From contig JAZARR010000197.1 in NCBI GenBank assembly GCA_037389465.1, positions 6,186,501 to 6,250,500 of the forward strand: a stretch of 64,000 nt of DNA, written 5' to 3'. Shown piece after piece: positions 14,401 to 27,548 of the stretch; the stretch's first letter is position 1, and each line of letters opens with the position of its first letter. The DNA is from Baylisascaris procyonis. Its lineage: Eukaryota; Nematoda; Chromadorea; Rhabditida; Ascarididae. The notes beneath the pieces are model-generated. The model saw only the letters and a list, made by a program, of their open reading frames with translations. It made no database searches and was not told the DNA's origin. The translations under genes were made by a program, and so were the position numbers.

Positions 14401-15011
14401 ACGTCCACCAGCTCACTTGCCCACTTCTGCAAACGATTTTTTGCACCGATGTGCTTTTGATGATTGTTTCAATTCTTATACCTCTCTCGGTTCTGTTTAA
14501 AGATGTAGAAAAGGTTTATTTCACTCATACAAAGGCGAACAGATGTCTTGCTAAAGAAAAGAAAACCTTAGTTTACATTAAAAGGCAGTGCAAATATGAT
14601 GTAAAAATGTAACTGTAGTGGAGGGATTGTGATATATAGGGGCCATAGGTCGTCACTAAAGCGGTAGTGACATATAAGGGCCACACATCATCTCTAAGAG
14701 AGGGGGTGGTGGATATGACATGCAACAGCCATGAGTCAGCTATCAGGACGCACAAGTTTCTCCGATTGAGGATGTTTACGATGAAGATCTCTGATGCTAA
14801 GGATTGTCAACAGAAAGCATTTTTGTAGTCTGAATTTCTGCAAGAATTTCCTCAATCAGGTTCAATAAAAAATCCTTGACAAGAATTTCATCTTTTGAAT
14901 AACTTTATGAGTCTTCACCTTACTTATTCCCCCAACCCCCTCCCTCCTTCTCCACTTCAAACTACTCTGATCATTAAAACAAATAAAAAAAGTTAATCAC
15001 TGTCATCGCTT
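11449..15011. other. Intergenic region between the J-protein gene and the secreted-protein gene
   Basis: This 3.6-kb stretch is AT-rich and presumably holds the promoter of the J-protein gene on its left and the 3' flank of the small secreted gene on its right. It contains TATGCAAATCTCC at about 12253 and again at about 12369, a T run at 13471-13488, a short TATATA tract at about 14310, and an imperfect duplication around ATATANGGGCCA at 14633-14690. No frame with a recognisable domain was found on either strand. Confidence 0.5.
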
Positions 15012-15957
15012 CTAATCTGCCCACCAATAACGAGGAGGTACCTGATCGTTCCATCCCCAAGGTAACTGAACTCGACGTGCCCCCCATCCCCAACCATTGC
15101 CCCATCCGTTACTGTAGGCGTTACTAGCGCCATATGCGACATCGTTCCCTGAATAAATTCCTCTAGCATAGTCTCCATGTCCTCCGTAATTGTAGTTGCC
15201 CCATTCGTTCCTTGAGCCACGAGCTGATAATGCTGCTCGTTCGTCGTCGAATCCTTTATTGAATCCAACATCTGCACCACTATTATATCTCCGATTGTAA
15301 TGAACTGGTTCCCAAAAGCTTCTCCAAGGTGTATCCCAGCCGTACGGAATCACTGCAAAACATAAATTACCGGACTTCTCACGAGGTTCGACCATTTTGA
15401 AGGGCGTTAATTGCAGTTACCTAAATAATTTTGCGATCGAGTTTATTTTCGTTCACTTTACGCATAGGCCTAGCTGATGAAGGGGAAGAGGGGAGGGGGC
15501 TGGGGTAAAGATTGGAACAAAAGGTGCAAATAGTCGCAAAATTTTGAGGCTAGGAGGGTCATCTTACCAAAATTTGGCGGAATGATGGATTTTCCGCGCG
15601 TTAGTTTGTGTTGTATCTTCTTAAATCTCTCTAAATGTGGAACAGTTGTAGAGAGCCATCCCAAAAATTTTTCACACAGGCTATACTGCAGATTTTGTTA
15701 TCTACTGAAAATTTTATTTCCGTTGAATTTGTTGAATTGATAATAAATTTTTGCATAAATATTGTTCAACATTACTTATATAAATATCATCTAACGATTA
15801 CAACGATCATTGAACCATCATATTTCTCACCGGATCAACAAAAATGTTATCCAGAAATTTCATTTGGCAGAGTAATTCTCCAGGATAAAACAGTAAAAGA
15901 AATACCGGAAGCTTCTATTGCGACGAAGACCAATAGATAGATGAGTGTAAATGACAT
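15012..15957 (-). CDS. Small secreted Gly/Trp/Tyr/Asn-rich protein, two exons
   Basis: Exon 1 (15906-15957) encodes a start and a hydrophobic signal peptide of about 17 residues (MSFTLIYLLVFVAIEAS) and ends one base into a codon at a GTATTT donor. Exon 2 (15012-15352) follows a TTTTGCAG acceptor, completes a Val codon and ends in TAG, giving 130 residues. The 553-bp intron keeps the frame exactly. The mature part starts VIPYGWDTPWRSFW, is rich in Gly, Asn, Tyr, Trp and Arg, has runs such as GNYNYGGHG and NGWGNGWGWG at about 99-108, ends PPRYWWAD, and has no Cys. It is not a domain I recognise. The composition recalls nematode YGGW/cnc-nlp antimicrobial-like peptides and cuticle-associated secreted proteins, but that is only compositional likeness. 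An unspliced start at 15395 would also be open but lacks a signal peptide, so I prefer the spliced form. Confidence 0.72.
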
Positions 15958-15963
15958 GGTACT
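15958..15963 (-). promoter_or_regulatory. Candidate trans-splice acceptor of the secreted Gly/Trp-rich gene
   Basis: The minus strand reads AATGTTCAG, then TACC, then the ATG at 15957. A TTCAG acceptor four bases before the start codon fits spliced-leader addition in nematodes. Confidence 0.35.
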
Positions 15964-16498
15964 GAACATTGAGGCTTGAATGACATACGATGAGAACGAT
16001 GAGTTCATTTATATGCTTCTATTCGATGAGGTAATGAATACAGAAGTATTTTTAATTGTTCGGTTTTTATAAATTAATATACCTATGAGAATATTAGTTT
16101 TCATTGATGAACCGGTTCGAACATTATGAAGGAACAACAAAAATATGCACTCATTACTTCATCAATGAGGTGTGTTATGTTGTATCTGGAATGTGGTTTT
16201 GATCATAATTGGAATTCATTTCTGATATGATTCGCAAATACAATTTTATACCCTTTGCTTGTAAAGTAGTTCATTGATCCCATTGTGAATGGTAGCAGAA
16301 TTGTGTCGATGAAGAAGAATATTTCTGGAAGAAGTGAGGAGACGGGAAGGGGAAGTGGAGGACAAGGATCAGAGCCTTTTTGTTCAAAATTATTTTTGAA
16401 TACACAAAAGATTGTTCAATATATATGTGAAAGCGTACATGGTACAAAAGAATTTAATATAACTGTCGTACATAAGTTATTTGTACAATGTGGTATAG

Positions 16499-16888
16499 TT
16501 GCATTTCATAAAAATGTCGAATAAAACAAGTAGGAAAGTACAACACGGAAGTTGGTACGATACTTGCTTTTGTATTCAACCATTTGATCAATCACTCGCA
16601 AACTACCAACAAAAAATGGGACATATACAGCAACATCTTACTGTTTTAGTCAACTCGAAGGCTAACGCGAACTTCCTGCAAGATATTCCATTTTTTCCGT
16701 CCGATTGGTGCGAAATGGATGCAAAATTTTCCTTCATTTCAAATGTCTCTAGTTTTTCCAGGCTTCAGTGGCCCTTGGTTTTAAGCCATCAGACGCGGCA
16801 GACAGACGGACAGACATGCACATACTCGCCCACATACGTCTTCATAATGCGAATAAGAGACATAATAAATGGAAAAATTAAGCTATGA
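16499..16888 (+). other. Open frame of about 129 codons, unassigned, running into a CAGACAGA-type repeat
   Basis: The frame from 16499 includes KTSRKVQHGSWYDTCF and stays open to 16888. Its last third is translated from the low-complexity CAGACGGACAGACATGCACA tract at 16797-16835. No signal peptide, known domain or splice-supported partner was recognised. It may be a mobile-element relic or chance. It is listed because it is one of the two longest uninterrupted frames outside the recognised genes, the other being a 138-codon frame at 62347-62763. Confidence 0.2.
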
Positions 16889-17310
16889 AGGCTTACGATG
16901 TCAAACGTTTTTGCATTTCATTGCAACGAGCCAAGTACTTCAGTTTAACAAAAACAATCATAAAGATTTAATAATAGTTCACCTCTGAAGTCGATTTTCT
17001 AACCGAATTCGATACTTCACATCAACACCTACAGAAAAAATTTAGCTCGCAAGATTTTATTGTATGTTTACATGTCAATAACTTATATTGCACATTGTGA
17101 ATGGTGAACAAACTGCAGATGGATTGTCAACTTGTAGTATTAATTTGGCATGTCTTTTATGGCTCGTAAGTAAGTAGTGGGCGGATAAGCAGGCCGACAG
17201 ACAGACACGCATACATTTGCTCAACATGGCGTGACTATAACGGAAAACCCTAGTAAAAGCAGTAATGTATGTAGGTAATTTGCTGGTCATTGTGTGTAAG
17301 TAATTTGCTG

Positions 17311-18582
17311 ATCAGCGGTCAAAATGTTCGAGGGCACGGCAGCGATATGTGTATCGATAGGGACTTCCGAGTTCATTGATGTCACGCCCGTAGATTTGCT
17401 TCCGGCAATACCGTATATCAACAAACACCTTGAAGGTAATTCAAATGCTTATACGTTGCTGTGAAACGTCACGCATAAATGATGCGATGCGACTGTCTAT
17501 GTGTTCAATACCGCTCAAAATAACTTCTTTTATTACCAATATGAACGCTTGCCACTCAATGCTTTTGATTTTGTTTATATTTATTTGCTTTCATTTATAT
17601 TTTTTTACCATAAAATATAGTGATTAAGTTTGAATCAGAATCACCGTCATCAGCTTTTACAGTAAATATATTTGTTGCCAATATATAACCCGCGTTACAC
17701 ACAGGTTATATATTATTACCTGCATTATACCTGTATTACCTTTACTAATATATTTATCTAAGAGTTTTATATAAAATAAGAAACTGTTCTATCTACCCGT
17801 CAACGATGAGTTATTTCCGCCTTCTAAGCGTTTTCACTTATTGCTGTCATAAAGTTATTTGCTCTTAATGTACTATTTTCATGAATTTTTATGATAAATT
17901 CACTTAAATAGTTTTCCTAAATAGTTGCTTATGTGGGAATTATATACCAATATTTGTTCTTTGTTATATTTTATTATATTCATTCTTCATCTGAATACCT
18001 GGATATTTATCAACGGATATGTAGGATCCAGATGTGTTTTTTTATGATATAAGTGTCAATAAATTTTTCAATAATTCGTCAAGTTCTTCTTTCACTATTT
18101 GCATTATCATCCCCATTCTCCCTCTCCCAATCGACGTTGCATTGCAATGACCAAATTTTTAATGCTTCTATTTGGCAATTTCTTGTAGTTTGTATAAAGT
18201 ACGTCATTTATAGTTATTATCTACCTGTACAACCTAATTACTCGAAAATAGGTAAAGTTTACATGACTTCTCTCCTGCATCCTGTGTAAGCCGTCTATGC
18301 TCCCATTTAATGAAAGCAGATATATCTCTGAGGGCTCCGACCAGACTATCTGGCTTCGTCCTACCGAGTCACTCCAACTAAGGGCCTCATAGAGACGAAG
18401 GCGGTGGAGCAAGTCAGAACTGTCTTTTTGAGTGGAACAACGATGAACGACTCCTCAGTATCCGATGGGCAGGAGACGAACCTAACCCCCAACCTCCACG
18501 CCACCCTATGACTTCACTTAAGCGGAAGTGGGACCGATATGAAGAGACATCTAATTGTAATGAATGCTTTGTCGATTAAAGT
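17311..18582. other. GC-richer island with coding-like frames on both strands
   Basis: Two blocks stand out from AT-rich surroundings. On plus, 17324-17435 reads MFEGTAAICVSIGTSEF onward for 37 codons plus one base to a GGTAATT donor. It would join in phase to 18384-18577, which reads PHRDEGGGASQNCLFEW onward to TAA. On minus, the second block reads SDLLHRLRLYEALSWSD onward to a CATGTAAAC donor, and joins in phase 0 to the first block read as VFVDIRYCRKQIYGRD onward to TGA. Neither product is recognised. The block could be a small gene on either strand or a copy of a dispersed repeat. Confidence 0.35.
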
Positions 18583-21500
18583 AAATAAGGTTATATCTCT
18601 GTTAAGTTCGTTTCATCAGCACTATCTGTTTACGCATCACCTTCATAGGTAAGTATCGTGTTTGAGATTCTGTTTGCATTATGCAGGTATTACTATTCAT
18701 GTGTTCATCACGTATATTTAATGTTATTTATCACTGTTTATCACTGTTTATTGTCTAGCGATTGTATTTATAAACTTTACGTTTAATTACTTCCTTATGA
18801 GTGCATTCAGTGAAATATTCGGCCCCATAGGTTCTACAGTGAATTTGCATTGTACAACTTTTATGCAGTCGTTTGCAATGCAATTTATGCAATACATATA
18901 TGCAATTCGCGTGTTTTCATATGCGATCTGTATTGCTAAATAACCATCATTTATATTTCACATTCATGATAATACGTAAGGACACTTTATTGCTAACCAT
19001 ATGAAAATGTTTACTTAGTTCTTTCGTCTCACTGAAAGCATTCTAAGTAAGTAAAAGTATCGTTATAGACAAATATTTTATTTATTTTTTAGTGCTGATT
19101 TTTCCGCACACTTTCCAAGACCCAACTTTATTTAATTTATAATAATTATTATTATTGTTATATGCGAGTGGGTCAAAGAAATGGCATTGCAATATAAAGA
19201 ACGAAATTCATTGCATGAGAATCGATGCACTTGAAATTACGATTCGAAAAGGAAATTAAATTACATTTGAATTTATGCACGATTTAAAAAAATGCTGTAT
19301 TATATATAATGAATGATAAACTAGTGGATTTAACATTTGAAAATTCTTGACTTCAATATTTTGTGATTTTATTTTTGAATAATAAACTCATATCTTAAAA
19401 GAAAATTTACAAATTACGCGAGACAATATTTTTCATTATTGAAATCTGCAAGAAAAAAATATTTGTATTTTTATAAATCACTATGAACGATTGCAGGAAA
19501 CGATGAAATAAGCATAAAATCTTTATTGTCTAAGAAATTGCTAATTTCCATTTTTCAAAAATTCAATTTTAACTATGAATATTTTGAAAAGCACCATATC
19601 GTCAAATACAAAGGATATTAGAAAAACCAACGGGATTTATATATTTGAAGGGATAACTTAGTGGATTTTTTATTTATCACATACTATCAACTGATGCTTA
19701 TAATATCACTGCCATATAATAAAGTTAAAGAAAACGTTTCAAAAGGCTCAACTTCTATTATAAATTTCAAACTATGAGGAACTATAAGAAAATTTTTCGC
19801 CAAAATTGTTGTTTATTAAAGTTTTTAAAAAATAAAGCGAACTAAGAGAAATAATTTCATCGATATAACGCTTATGCATATAAATATATCTGAAATGCAT
19901 TTATATTGCATTCATTTAAATATATTTGCATTTATAATCGCTAAATATTTTGCAAGAGCAAGCGGCGATTTGTTAATTTCAGAATATTTGTAGCCGAACA
20001 AATATGCCCTCAGGCAATGATTCACAGATTTGAATAACTTGAATAAAACTAGCATCGATACAGCTAATGTTTTTTATATCCAGTTATAGTGACCTTTCTG
20101 TCTGAGAAAGGTTTACTGTTGTGATTAGTGTAATTGACCAGGAAAGAGAGCTGGTGGGTTAAAGTGGACGATGGGAAGGGGGGCTAGGAAGAGAGTAAAA
20201 GACACCTGGACTTCGTCAAATTTCGTCACCGGGAGTCCTATCCTTCCAAAAAACTTGCTTATTTTTTAAAGTTTTCACCCCTTTTTTCGTCATACCTTCT
20301 AAAATCTCTTCAAATATTTGTTGAGTTTTGTAATCTCTTTCATTCCATTTCTACAGTCTTTATTTTCATTCCACTTAGTTGCACCATCGAACATTCTCAC
20401 AATGTGGAAACAGCCATCTCTACCATCGGTAAAACAATACTTTTGACTAAAAATAATCGAGCTTTATGATCACGTTGTATTATTCGACATAGTGAATTTT
20501 AGTGAGGAATTTCTATTTCCGATAAAGATAAATTTTTAGTCAATATAAAATGCGAATAGCATTTAATAAGAAACAGAAATATATCTAAATATTTCAGGAT
20601 GCTCCGTTTAAGTGCTTAATATTACCACAAGAATTTTATATTATCATGAAAACTTTATATTCGTTTCCTCGCTTTCACGTTTTCACTCCTGAATATGGAA
20701 ATCCTTCAATTGATTGCGATTAAAAAAAAAAGGAAATGAATTGTTTCTTGAAAGATGGAAAAAATTTCAAATGTCCTACGAGTTCCGTTCAGGAGTCGAA
20801 GTTAGCACAAATACCTCTCGGATGACCACATAAGGGGAACTTTACTGCATCGTAGGTATAACGATCCCTAAACGTAAAACCTATATGACACATTGTGCAT
20901 TATCCTCTTAAGAGTTTTTGAACATATCTTCATCATTAGATCGTTCATTACAATTCGACAGGCGAAACTAATGGCCTTTTTTTTCTAGTATTTGACAGTT
21001 TCCTTGAAGTCATGGATTATCCTGACAATATTGAGTACAGTGTTTCTAATGAAATAATTGTAGTTGTTGTTATCATGGACTTAATTACGGTAATTTACAG
21101 TATAATTTTATTCTTTCCGGTAAAAGAAAATTTTATTCACGGAAGAGAGCATAGATCACTAGGGAGATATATCAAATAAGAAATGACTCATCTCTCGCAT
21201 GGTTTTCTTCTGATTTAAATTTTGAATTTTTTTTGAATATCGCAAAATTTTCCCAAATGCCGTCGTTTAGAAGTTATAGGATGGTATTGTTTCACTGTGC
21301 CAGTGAATTGTACATTTCCTGTCACAGGGTTGCAATTTGCCGTGGGTAATCTAGAACGGCGCTATCAAAGAATTTTGGCTATTCGTCGGGAACTTCCGTT
21401 CTCTTGAGGCATCTTTTCGGGCAGAACAAATTTCGCCACCTGCGTGCCCTATTCACACTCTACTTCCTTTCCGTTCTTCTTCATGAAGTTTGAAATGTTG

Positions 21501-21822
21501 TGAATTGAGATGCAGAAGAGATTGAATGCCACTGAATTTGTATGAAAAATTCTGAAGCAGTAGTTTAAGACTCATGTAATAAGACACGTATTATATGTGC
21601 ATGATCAGAGGAAAGGAAAGCGGATGTTGTTTATGATGAAGACACGAGACAGCCATATAGAAGGAAATTCTCACAGCGTTTAACTTTTTACGGATTTCCC
21701 AAAACTTTTCCCTTGTGGGCAATTGGTCGGCCTCAAATTGTCGAAAATATCTCTTGTAGAAGAAAAGAAGCATATCGATGACGTATCGATTATGATGTGA
21801 TGATGCGTTATTTATAGCACAT

Positions 21823-21867
21823 ACTTGGATGCCATGCACCTGGACGCCGTATACCTGGATGGCATTT
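21823..21867. repeat. Three copies of a 15-bp tandem repeat
   Basis: Copies ACTTGGATGCCATGC, ACCTGGACGCCGTAT and ACCTGGATGGCATTT are adjacent. On minus they read as a five-residue period (IQVYG, VQVHG, IQVCA) inside a 95-codon frame at 21591-21878 with no other recognisable feature. Confidence 0.7.
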
Positions 21868-23528
21868 GCCTCTGTCATGTACGGATATATTTGATGCTTT
21901 TATTCTTCGAATCATATATCTATGACAGAAATCTTATATTTCCAGCTTGCTGCGATTAGAAGTTCCAATAAGTTTACTTAATATGAAATATGTGTAAAAG
22001 TATAGTTTGTTATTTCCTTTATTTTTATTCCTATTATCATCGAATGAAAATTAAGAAAACATTGTGCAATTGATTTGTTTTCATATGTTACTCAGAAAAA
22101 ACGACATAAAAATCATAAAAAAAATGTTTTATCATTTTATTTTTCTTTTCTCAATTCATTTGAATGATTCTCTCTCTTTTCCTCGCATAGATTTGTTGAT
22201 TGACTGAAAAATGAAATTTGAAAATTTCTAAAAATTTTTTATTCCGTTTCAATGTATAGTGTATTCATATTTCGGTGTTTCTAGTTGAAAAATACATGAA
22301 AAGAGCACTAAAAAAAAATAATATTGCCAATGAATATAATTTTTAAGAAAAGTTTCTCAGTTGAGTTCCCTTTGTAACTTCAATTATTATCACGTTTCCC
22401 ATTCCACCTCCTCTCCTTCGTAATATTAGCGTTCTCTATTGCATACTCTTATGCTTATAAAAATTAGCTTTTTACAGGTATTTTATTTGTGTGTTGATGT
22501 TATAATTGTGAACAACTACGTCGCGCATTAGTGAACTACACTTGTGTTCTAAATGGCAAATGTTGAGTTCATCGGTTTACCTTGAGGCTTTATATGTCAC
22601 TGTTTATTGATGGTATAATTCTCAACACACAATCATCATCGCTTTCTCTGATCGTGATGAATTAGAGTGCTGATGATCTCGCTTCATAGTTGTTCAGAAA
22701 AAAGGAGATCTATAATCAACGAAAACTGAACTTTCTTCCTTCTTTTTATTTCTTTTCATGGTTAAGAAAACGATTAATTAGTTTCCTTATATTTATTCTT
22801 TATCGTTGAAATCAACGCAGAAGCTGGCGAGAATAAATTCTGAAATTTTTATTTATAACTCTTTGCCACATCTTCAAAAAAAAAACAACCTTACAACCAC
22901 GAAAAGTTGGATAATGATAAATTTTTGCATAAAATTTTATTCATTAAAAAATTGAAAATTGACTATTAAAAAATTTTTTTAAATGTAAATAAAGAGTTGA
23001 TTCATGAGGTGTGCGGACTTTGAATTTATTATATGTAAATTAGATTCTTCTAATCTGCCGATAGTTTCGCCACCTTTTATGCCATACTTCTAAGGGAAGA
23101 GATATCTTATGTCTTATCGGGAAACAGTAACTAGAAACGACAAAACTTATGTGGCCAATCTTAATAGGGAGGTTGAGTCAACAAAAGTCATAATCCTTCT
23201 TATTTTTCTAAAACCTCTCCACTTTTTGGCGTCTTTAACAAATGCACATTACGATGCCGCCGTTTCTTTGCTTATTTCTATGTGTTTAATATGTGTCAAT
23301 CCAATAGTTTCAATCCAGAAATCATTGAATCCAGAATTACGAATTTTTCTATTTATCTATTTAAAGTGCATACCATAGTATAATATCTTATGTAACCGTT
23401 CGTATTGACTCGCCAACTTGATAGGGAAAAAGCTCGCTAAAAAAATATAAAAAGAAAATATTTTGGAGCATGAAAAGTTTACTTTTGCTTTTTAAAGCTT
23501 TTTTTTTCGTTCATATCGATGAGGCTAT

Positions 23529-23845
23529 AAAAAAGTTCTCTTGCGAATCACTTTATTTCTCTTGCGAAATCATTTTATATCTATCATGAATCGGAAACCC
23601 ATGGAAGCGGTTATTTAGTTGGACTATATGCGGATACGCATACTAAGCCAATTCCTATAGTGTACTTCTCAATTTTTCCAAATATATGCAAATATGTATG
23701 TTAGATGTTTTTGAGTTTTGAGCCAACTGAAGTCCGGCTCAGAAAAAAGTTCTCTTGCGAATCACTTTATTTCTCTTGCGAAATCATTTTATATCTATCA
23801 TGAATCGGAAACCCATGGAAACGGTTATTTAGTTGGACTATATGC
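23529..23845 (+). repeat. Direct duplication, 103 bp with one mismatch
   Basis: Segment 23529-23631 recurs at 23743-23845 with a single difference (GGAAGCGG versus GGAAACGG). The offset is 214 bp. Each copy also contains an internal near-repeat of TTCTCTTGCGAA. The near identity suggests a recent local duplication or two copies of one dispersed element. Confidence 0.85.
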
Positions 23846-25356
23846 AAATATATACAGTATGTGTAATGCTTATAAAATAATAAACCACTTATTAGCAACG
23901 TGATTCTTTCATTCAAAAGCATAGAACATTTCACTTCGCTTTCGTTTATTTTCTTTTCAAAGTTTATTTTTACTTACTTTGTTCAGATATGCAAGGTTCT
24001 GCGCTTTTTATATATGAATAGATACTTACTCTTCGATTGAGTGCCTCGGAGATTTTCATCTTATGGATCGAGATTATCGCTTTTCTACAAATTTAGTATT
24101 CTTATGGATGTTTTAGTTTTTGAACTTTAATGTATAGCGTTGCAAAATTCGACATCGAATAGCTTTGTTTAATAATTATTCAACCTTATTTAATAATTAT
24201 TCAACCTTACCAAAAAAAAGTTGATTTCCACTCGCCAATTAAAATTTTTCACTCTTTTCTGAAAATCTCTCAAAAGATAGTTTTACCGTTCGTCACACCA
24301 TACTAACAAATCCGATCATATTCGATGACACCAAATAAGTGTTCCTCGAGCACAAAACGACATCCCACTATGTCATTTCAGCTTATGATCTTAGTTGATC
24401 GTAACGGCTCTGCCAACTCCCTCTCGGGGATTCTTCACACTCGCATATTCCCATCTTCTGTTGTCGTGTTGAACGGTTGCCCTATTTTCCCCTCGTAGCA
24501 ATCATTTTTTCGACTCACTGTTTATGCGGTCTTCATGAAAGAATTACTAGAGAACCACACCGTTTGCTAGGGAATATGGGGGGGGGGGGACAAAAGAGGA
24601 TATATTTATTGTGCAATGCTGTAACTGAACATGCTAATAGTAAGCAATAAATTTCAGATGGTTAATGGAAACATGAAAGATTATCCATCTGTTGCACCTA
24701 ATATATATGGAGGCTTAGTACCATTGCCTATATGTGGATTTTGAATAATTACATAGGCTAAAGTAGAAAATTTGACTTGTGATTATGTATGGCTATAAAT
24801 TGAGAAAAGATTCTAAAATTTGCATTTATTTATAATATTATTTGTAATTCTCTTGAAATATAGCAACGAATATTTGAAAAATTTCAGCCTGTAAAATTAT
24901 TGGAAAATAAAGTGGATTAAATGCGACTCAAAAAGATGAGTTCATGAAAATTTTTATTATAGAAATGTAGAGAAAAGAAATGCGTATCGATGCGATATGT
25001 CATAACGCCTTAACAAATAATATTCTTATTTAAAGATTCTTTTGTTATATGTGATTGTCTTTCACCATAATTTTCACTTCGTTTAGCAATATGCTTCTTC
25101 TAAAAGCGTATTTATTTGAAAGGCCGATTCTCGTTATTGTTCGAAAACAACCAATATTGTATTTGATAAAGAAAATTGTTGTTAGTGTTGCTGAGAAGAT
25201 TGTAAAGTTATTAGTGTCATATGAAATTGTCGTTTCTTCTGATGATGCTCTACAGAATATTGGCTATCTAACGAGGACGTATATATACTTGCACCTTTTA
25301 CCTCTTTCATAGATATGGAAGGTATGAAGGGCTATTCTTCATACCGTAATAAAGTT

Positions 25357-25475
<119 letters not shown>

Positions 25476-26446
25476 AAAGATTTTCATGGATAGTTGCAAG
25501 CTTAGATATTGGATAATAGTATTACGACAATCATTTCGACAATATTAAGGCAGGGATGTATTCGCAAGGAGCCTCCACCACTCAGTTTGCTGCTCATTTC
25601 GTCACCAAAAACGAACTGCCTCATAAGCGCAGGTGATAATCTCTACCATCAAATTGTTTATTGTTCAAAACTTATAAAAGTTAGCAATTTAACTTTCCTA
25701 TATACAGTCAGAATGTTTAATGTGTTGATGTATCTATGCATTTTTGACTCATACTTACGGTTCAATACTCGACGGATAGGATGCACCATAGTCATTGCCA
25801 TGAATTCGGCTCAACTTCTATGTTTGACTCCATTTCGTCGAATTCTTTATGAATGCTTAGTAAACGCGTTCCATTAGCGAGCATAATTAAGATCTAATTT
25901 AAAAGTAGTCTTTGTAATATTACTAAACTAATTAACCGTTTATGCACTCTTCATAAAGGAAAATCAGGCAAAATATCTGTCATAACAGTTTGCATAACTT
26001 TTTACTCAAATAATAGTCTAGAAACAATTCATAATTGCTTGTTGATCATATGGAAATTATTTTCATCTTTAGATGAAAAATTTCTAGTTTCTAGCGCAAA
26101 CTGAAGTTTTGATCACGAGCTGATAATTGAAAGACACATTTGATACGATGCATATGAATAAGTTAATCAATATCTGAGCTAATGAGTGAAGAAAGCATTT
26201 ATCTTTAAGCCGGAAATGTTATACTAGTTACTTGTTATGAGCGTAGTTAATTGCAAATATCTCTCCAAGAGTAGAATTTGAAAAAAATTCTTGAAAGGTT
26301 TCCAAAATTCAGAAAAACTACAATTTACAAGCTTTGATTCACTGGAACTTCATTTCTTTCCTTTTGTTCATTATTTCTTCAGTGTCTGGTAGCTAGCTTC
26401 TGCCTCATGTTTGTCTTAATTCACTTACCTATCGTCCATTTTGTAG

Positions 26447-27502
26447 CTGTTGCCGAGCGGAGGAGGACAAGGAGAACGAGGAACAACAACAACAACAACA
26501 TCAACCGACAGCACAACAGACAAGCAATTTCCGCGAACAGCAATTTGCATTTCTTGGTATTATAATTATTATTTATTTTTCCACTATAAATTATGAATTG
26601 AAGATCGATAAAATAAGCAACTATAGCAGCTTCATTAAAGATTCATTCAAACAGCCTAAAACAATTCTTTGATCAGGTATTTAAAACTAGAAGAAGTGAT
26701 TCCAAAGGCGAGCCTTATCGCTTCAAAAGCTTAGATCATCACAGTTGATGAGAAAAATAAAACAATCATTTCTAGTGAATAAAAATTTAATTCTCTGGTT
26801 TATTAAGGGGTTTGTTGAAAACTGATGAAACCCTCGGATTTTCGCTCAAAATTTTTAATGTATTCTTCATCTCTATAACCTCTCACTCCTTTCTCTTTTC
26901 AATAAGTTTGAAATGGATGCCATAAGCGGATATACCTGTCTTTTGGGACTCAGTGTTCCTTGGTCTAAATTTTGCGTTCTCAGTTGGTATCACCCGCTGC
27001 TAATGCACGAACGCATGTACCAGTGAGACAATAACCTCATGTATTTTATGGCATGTAAAATATAATTGCCATCGTTTAAGAGAAATGTAATGAGGCCCAA
27101 CTATAGATCTATAGATAAGTATCATGCCGGTTATAACACCAGAAATCGCTCGTTTGTCAACACTCCTTTAATATTGGAAAATTTCATCGTTATTCACCTC
27201 TTCAATTCCTACTATTTTTTTATTTCAAATTCAACAACTGCTAGAATATTTTCAATCTTGAGAGCATTCTTTTAATTCACTTTTACTTTCAATATTTGAG
27301 AAACAGTCATTCAGTAGCTTTTCTTAGATTTATAGAAGGTGAAAAGAACAGAATATTTGGAAATTTACACCCGTGATTATAACTTTCATTTTTGATCATA
27401 AGCCATAGGCATAGTATATTTGATACTGCTGTACAGCTGAGTAGGGGATATTTGTTTCTATTTATCGAGTTAGATAATTTGATATATATCATTTTAGTTA
27501 AA

Positions 27503-27548
<46 letters not shown>

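Noticed and set aside
15012..15395. Single-exon start at 15395 for the Gly/Trp-rich protein
   Set aside because: It reads through a good TTTTGCAG acceptor, lacks a signal peptide, and the spliced alternative fits phase and adds a clean signal peptide.
24290..24540. Less AT-rich block as first exon or promoter of the AP-2 gene
   Set aside because: Frames are short on both strands and none ends in a donor with the phase needed to join the exon at 26447.
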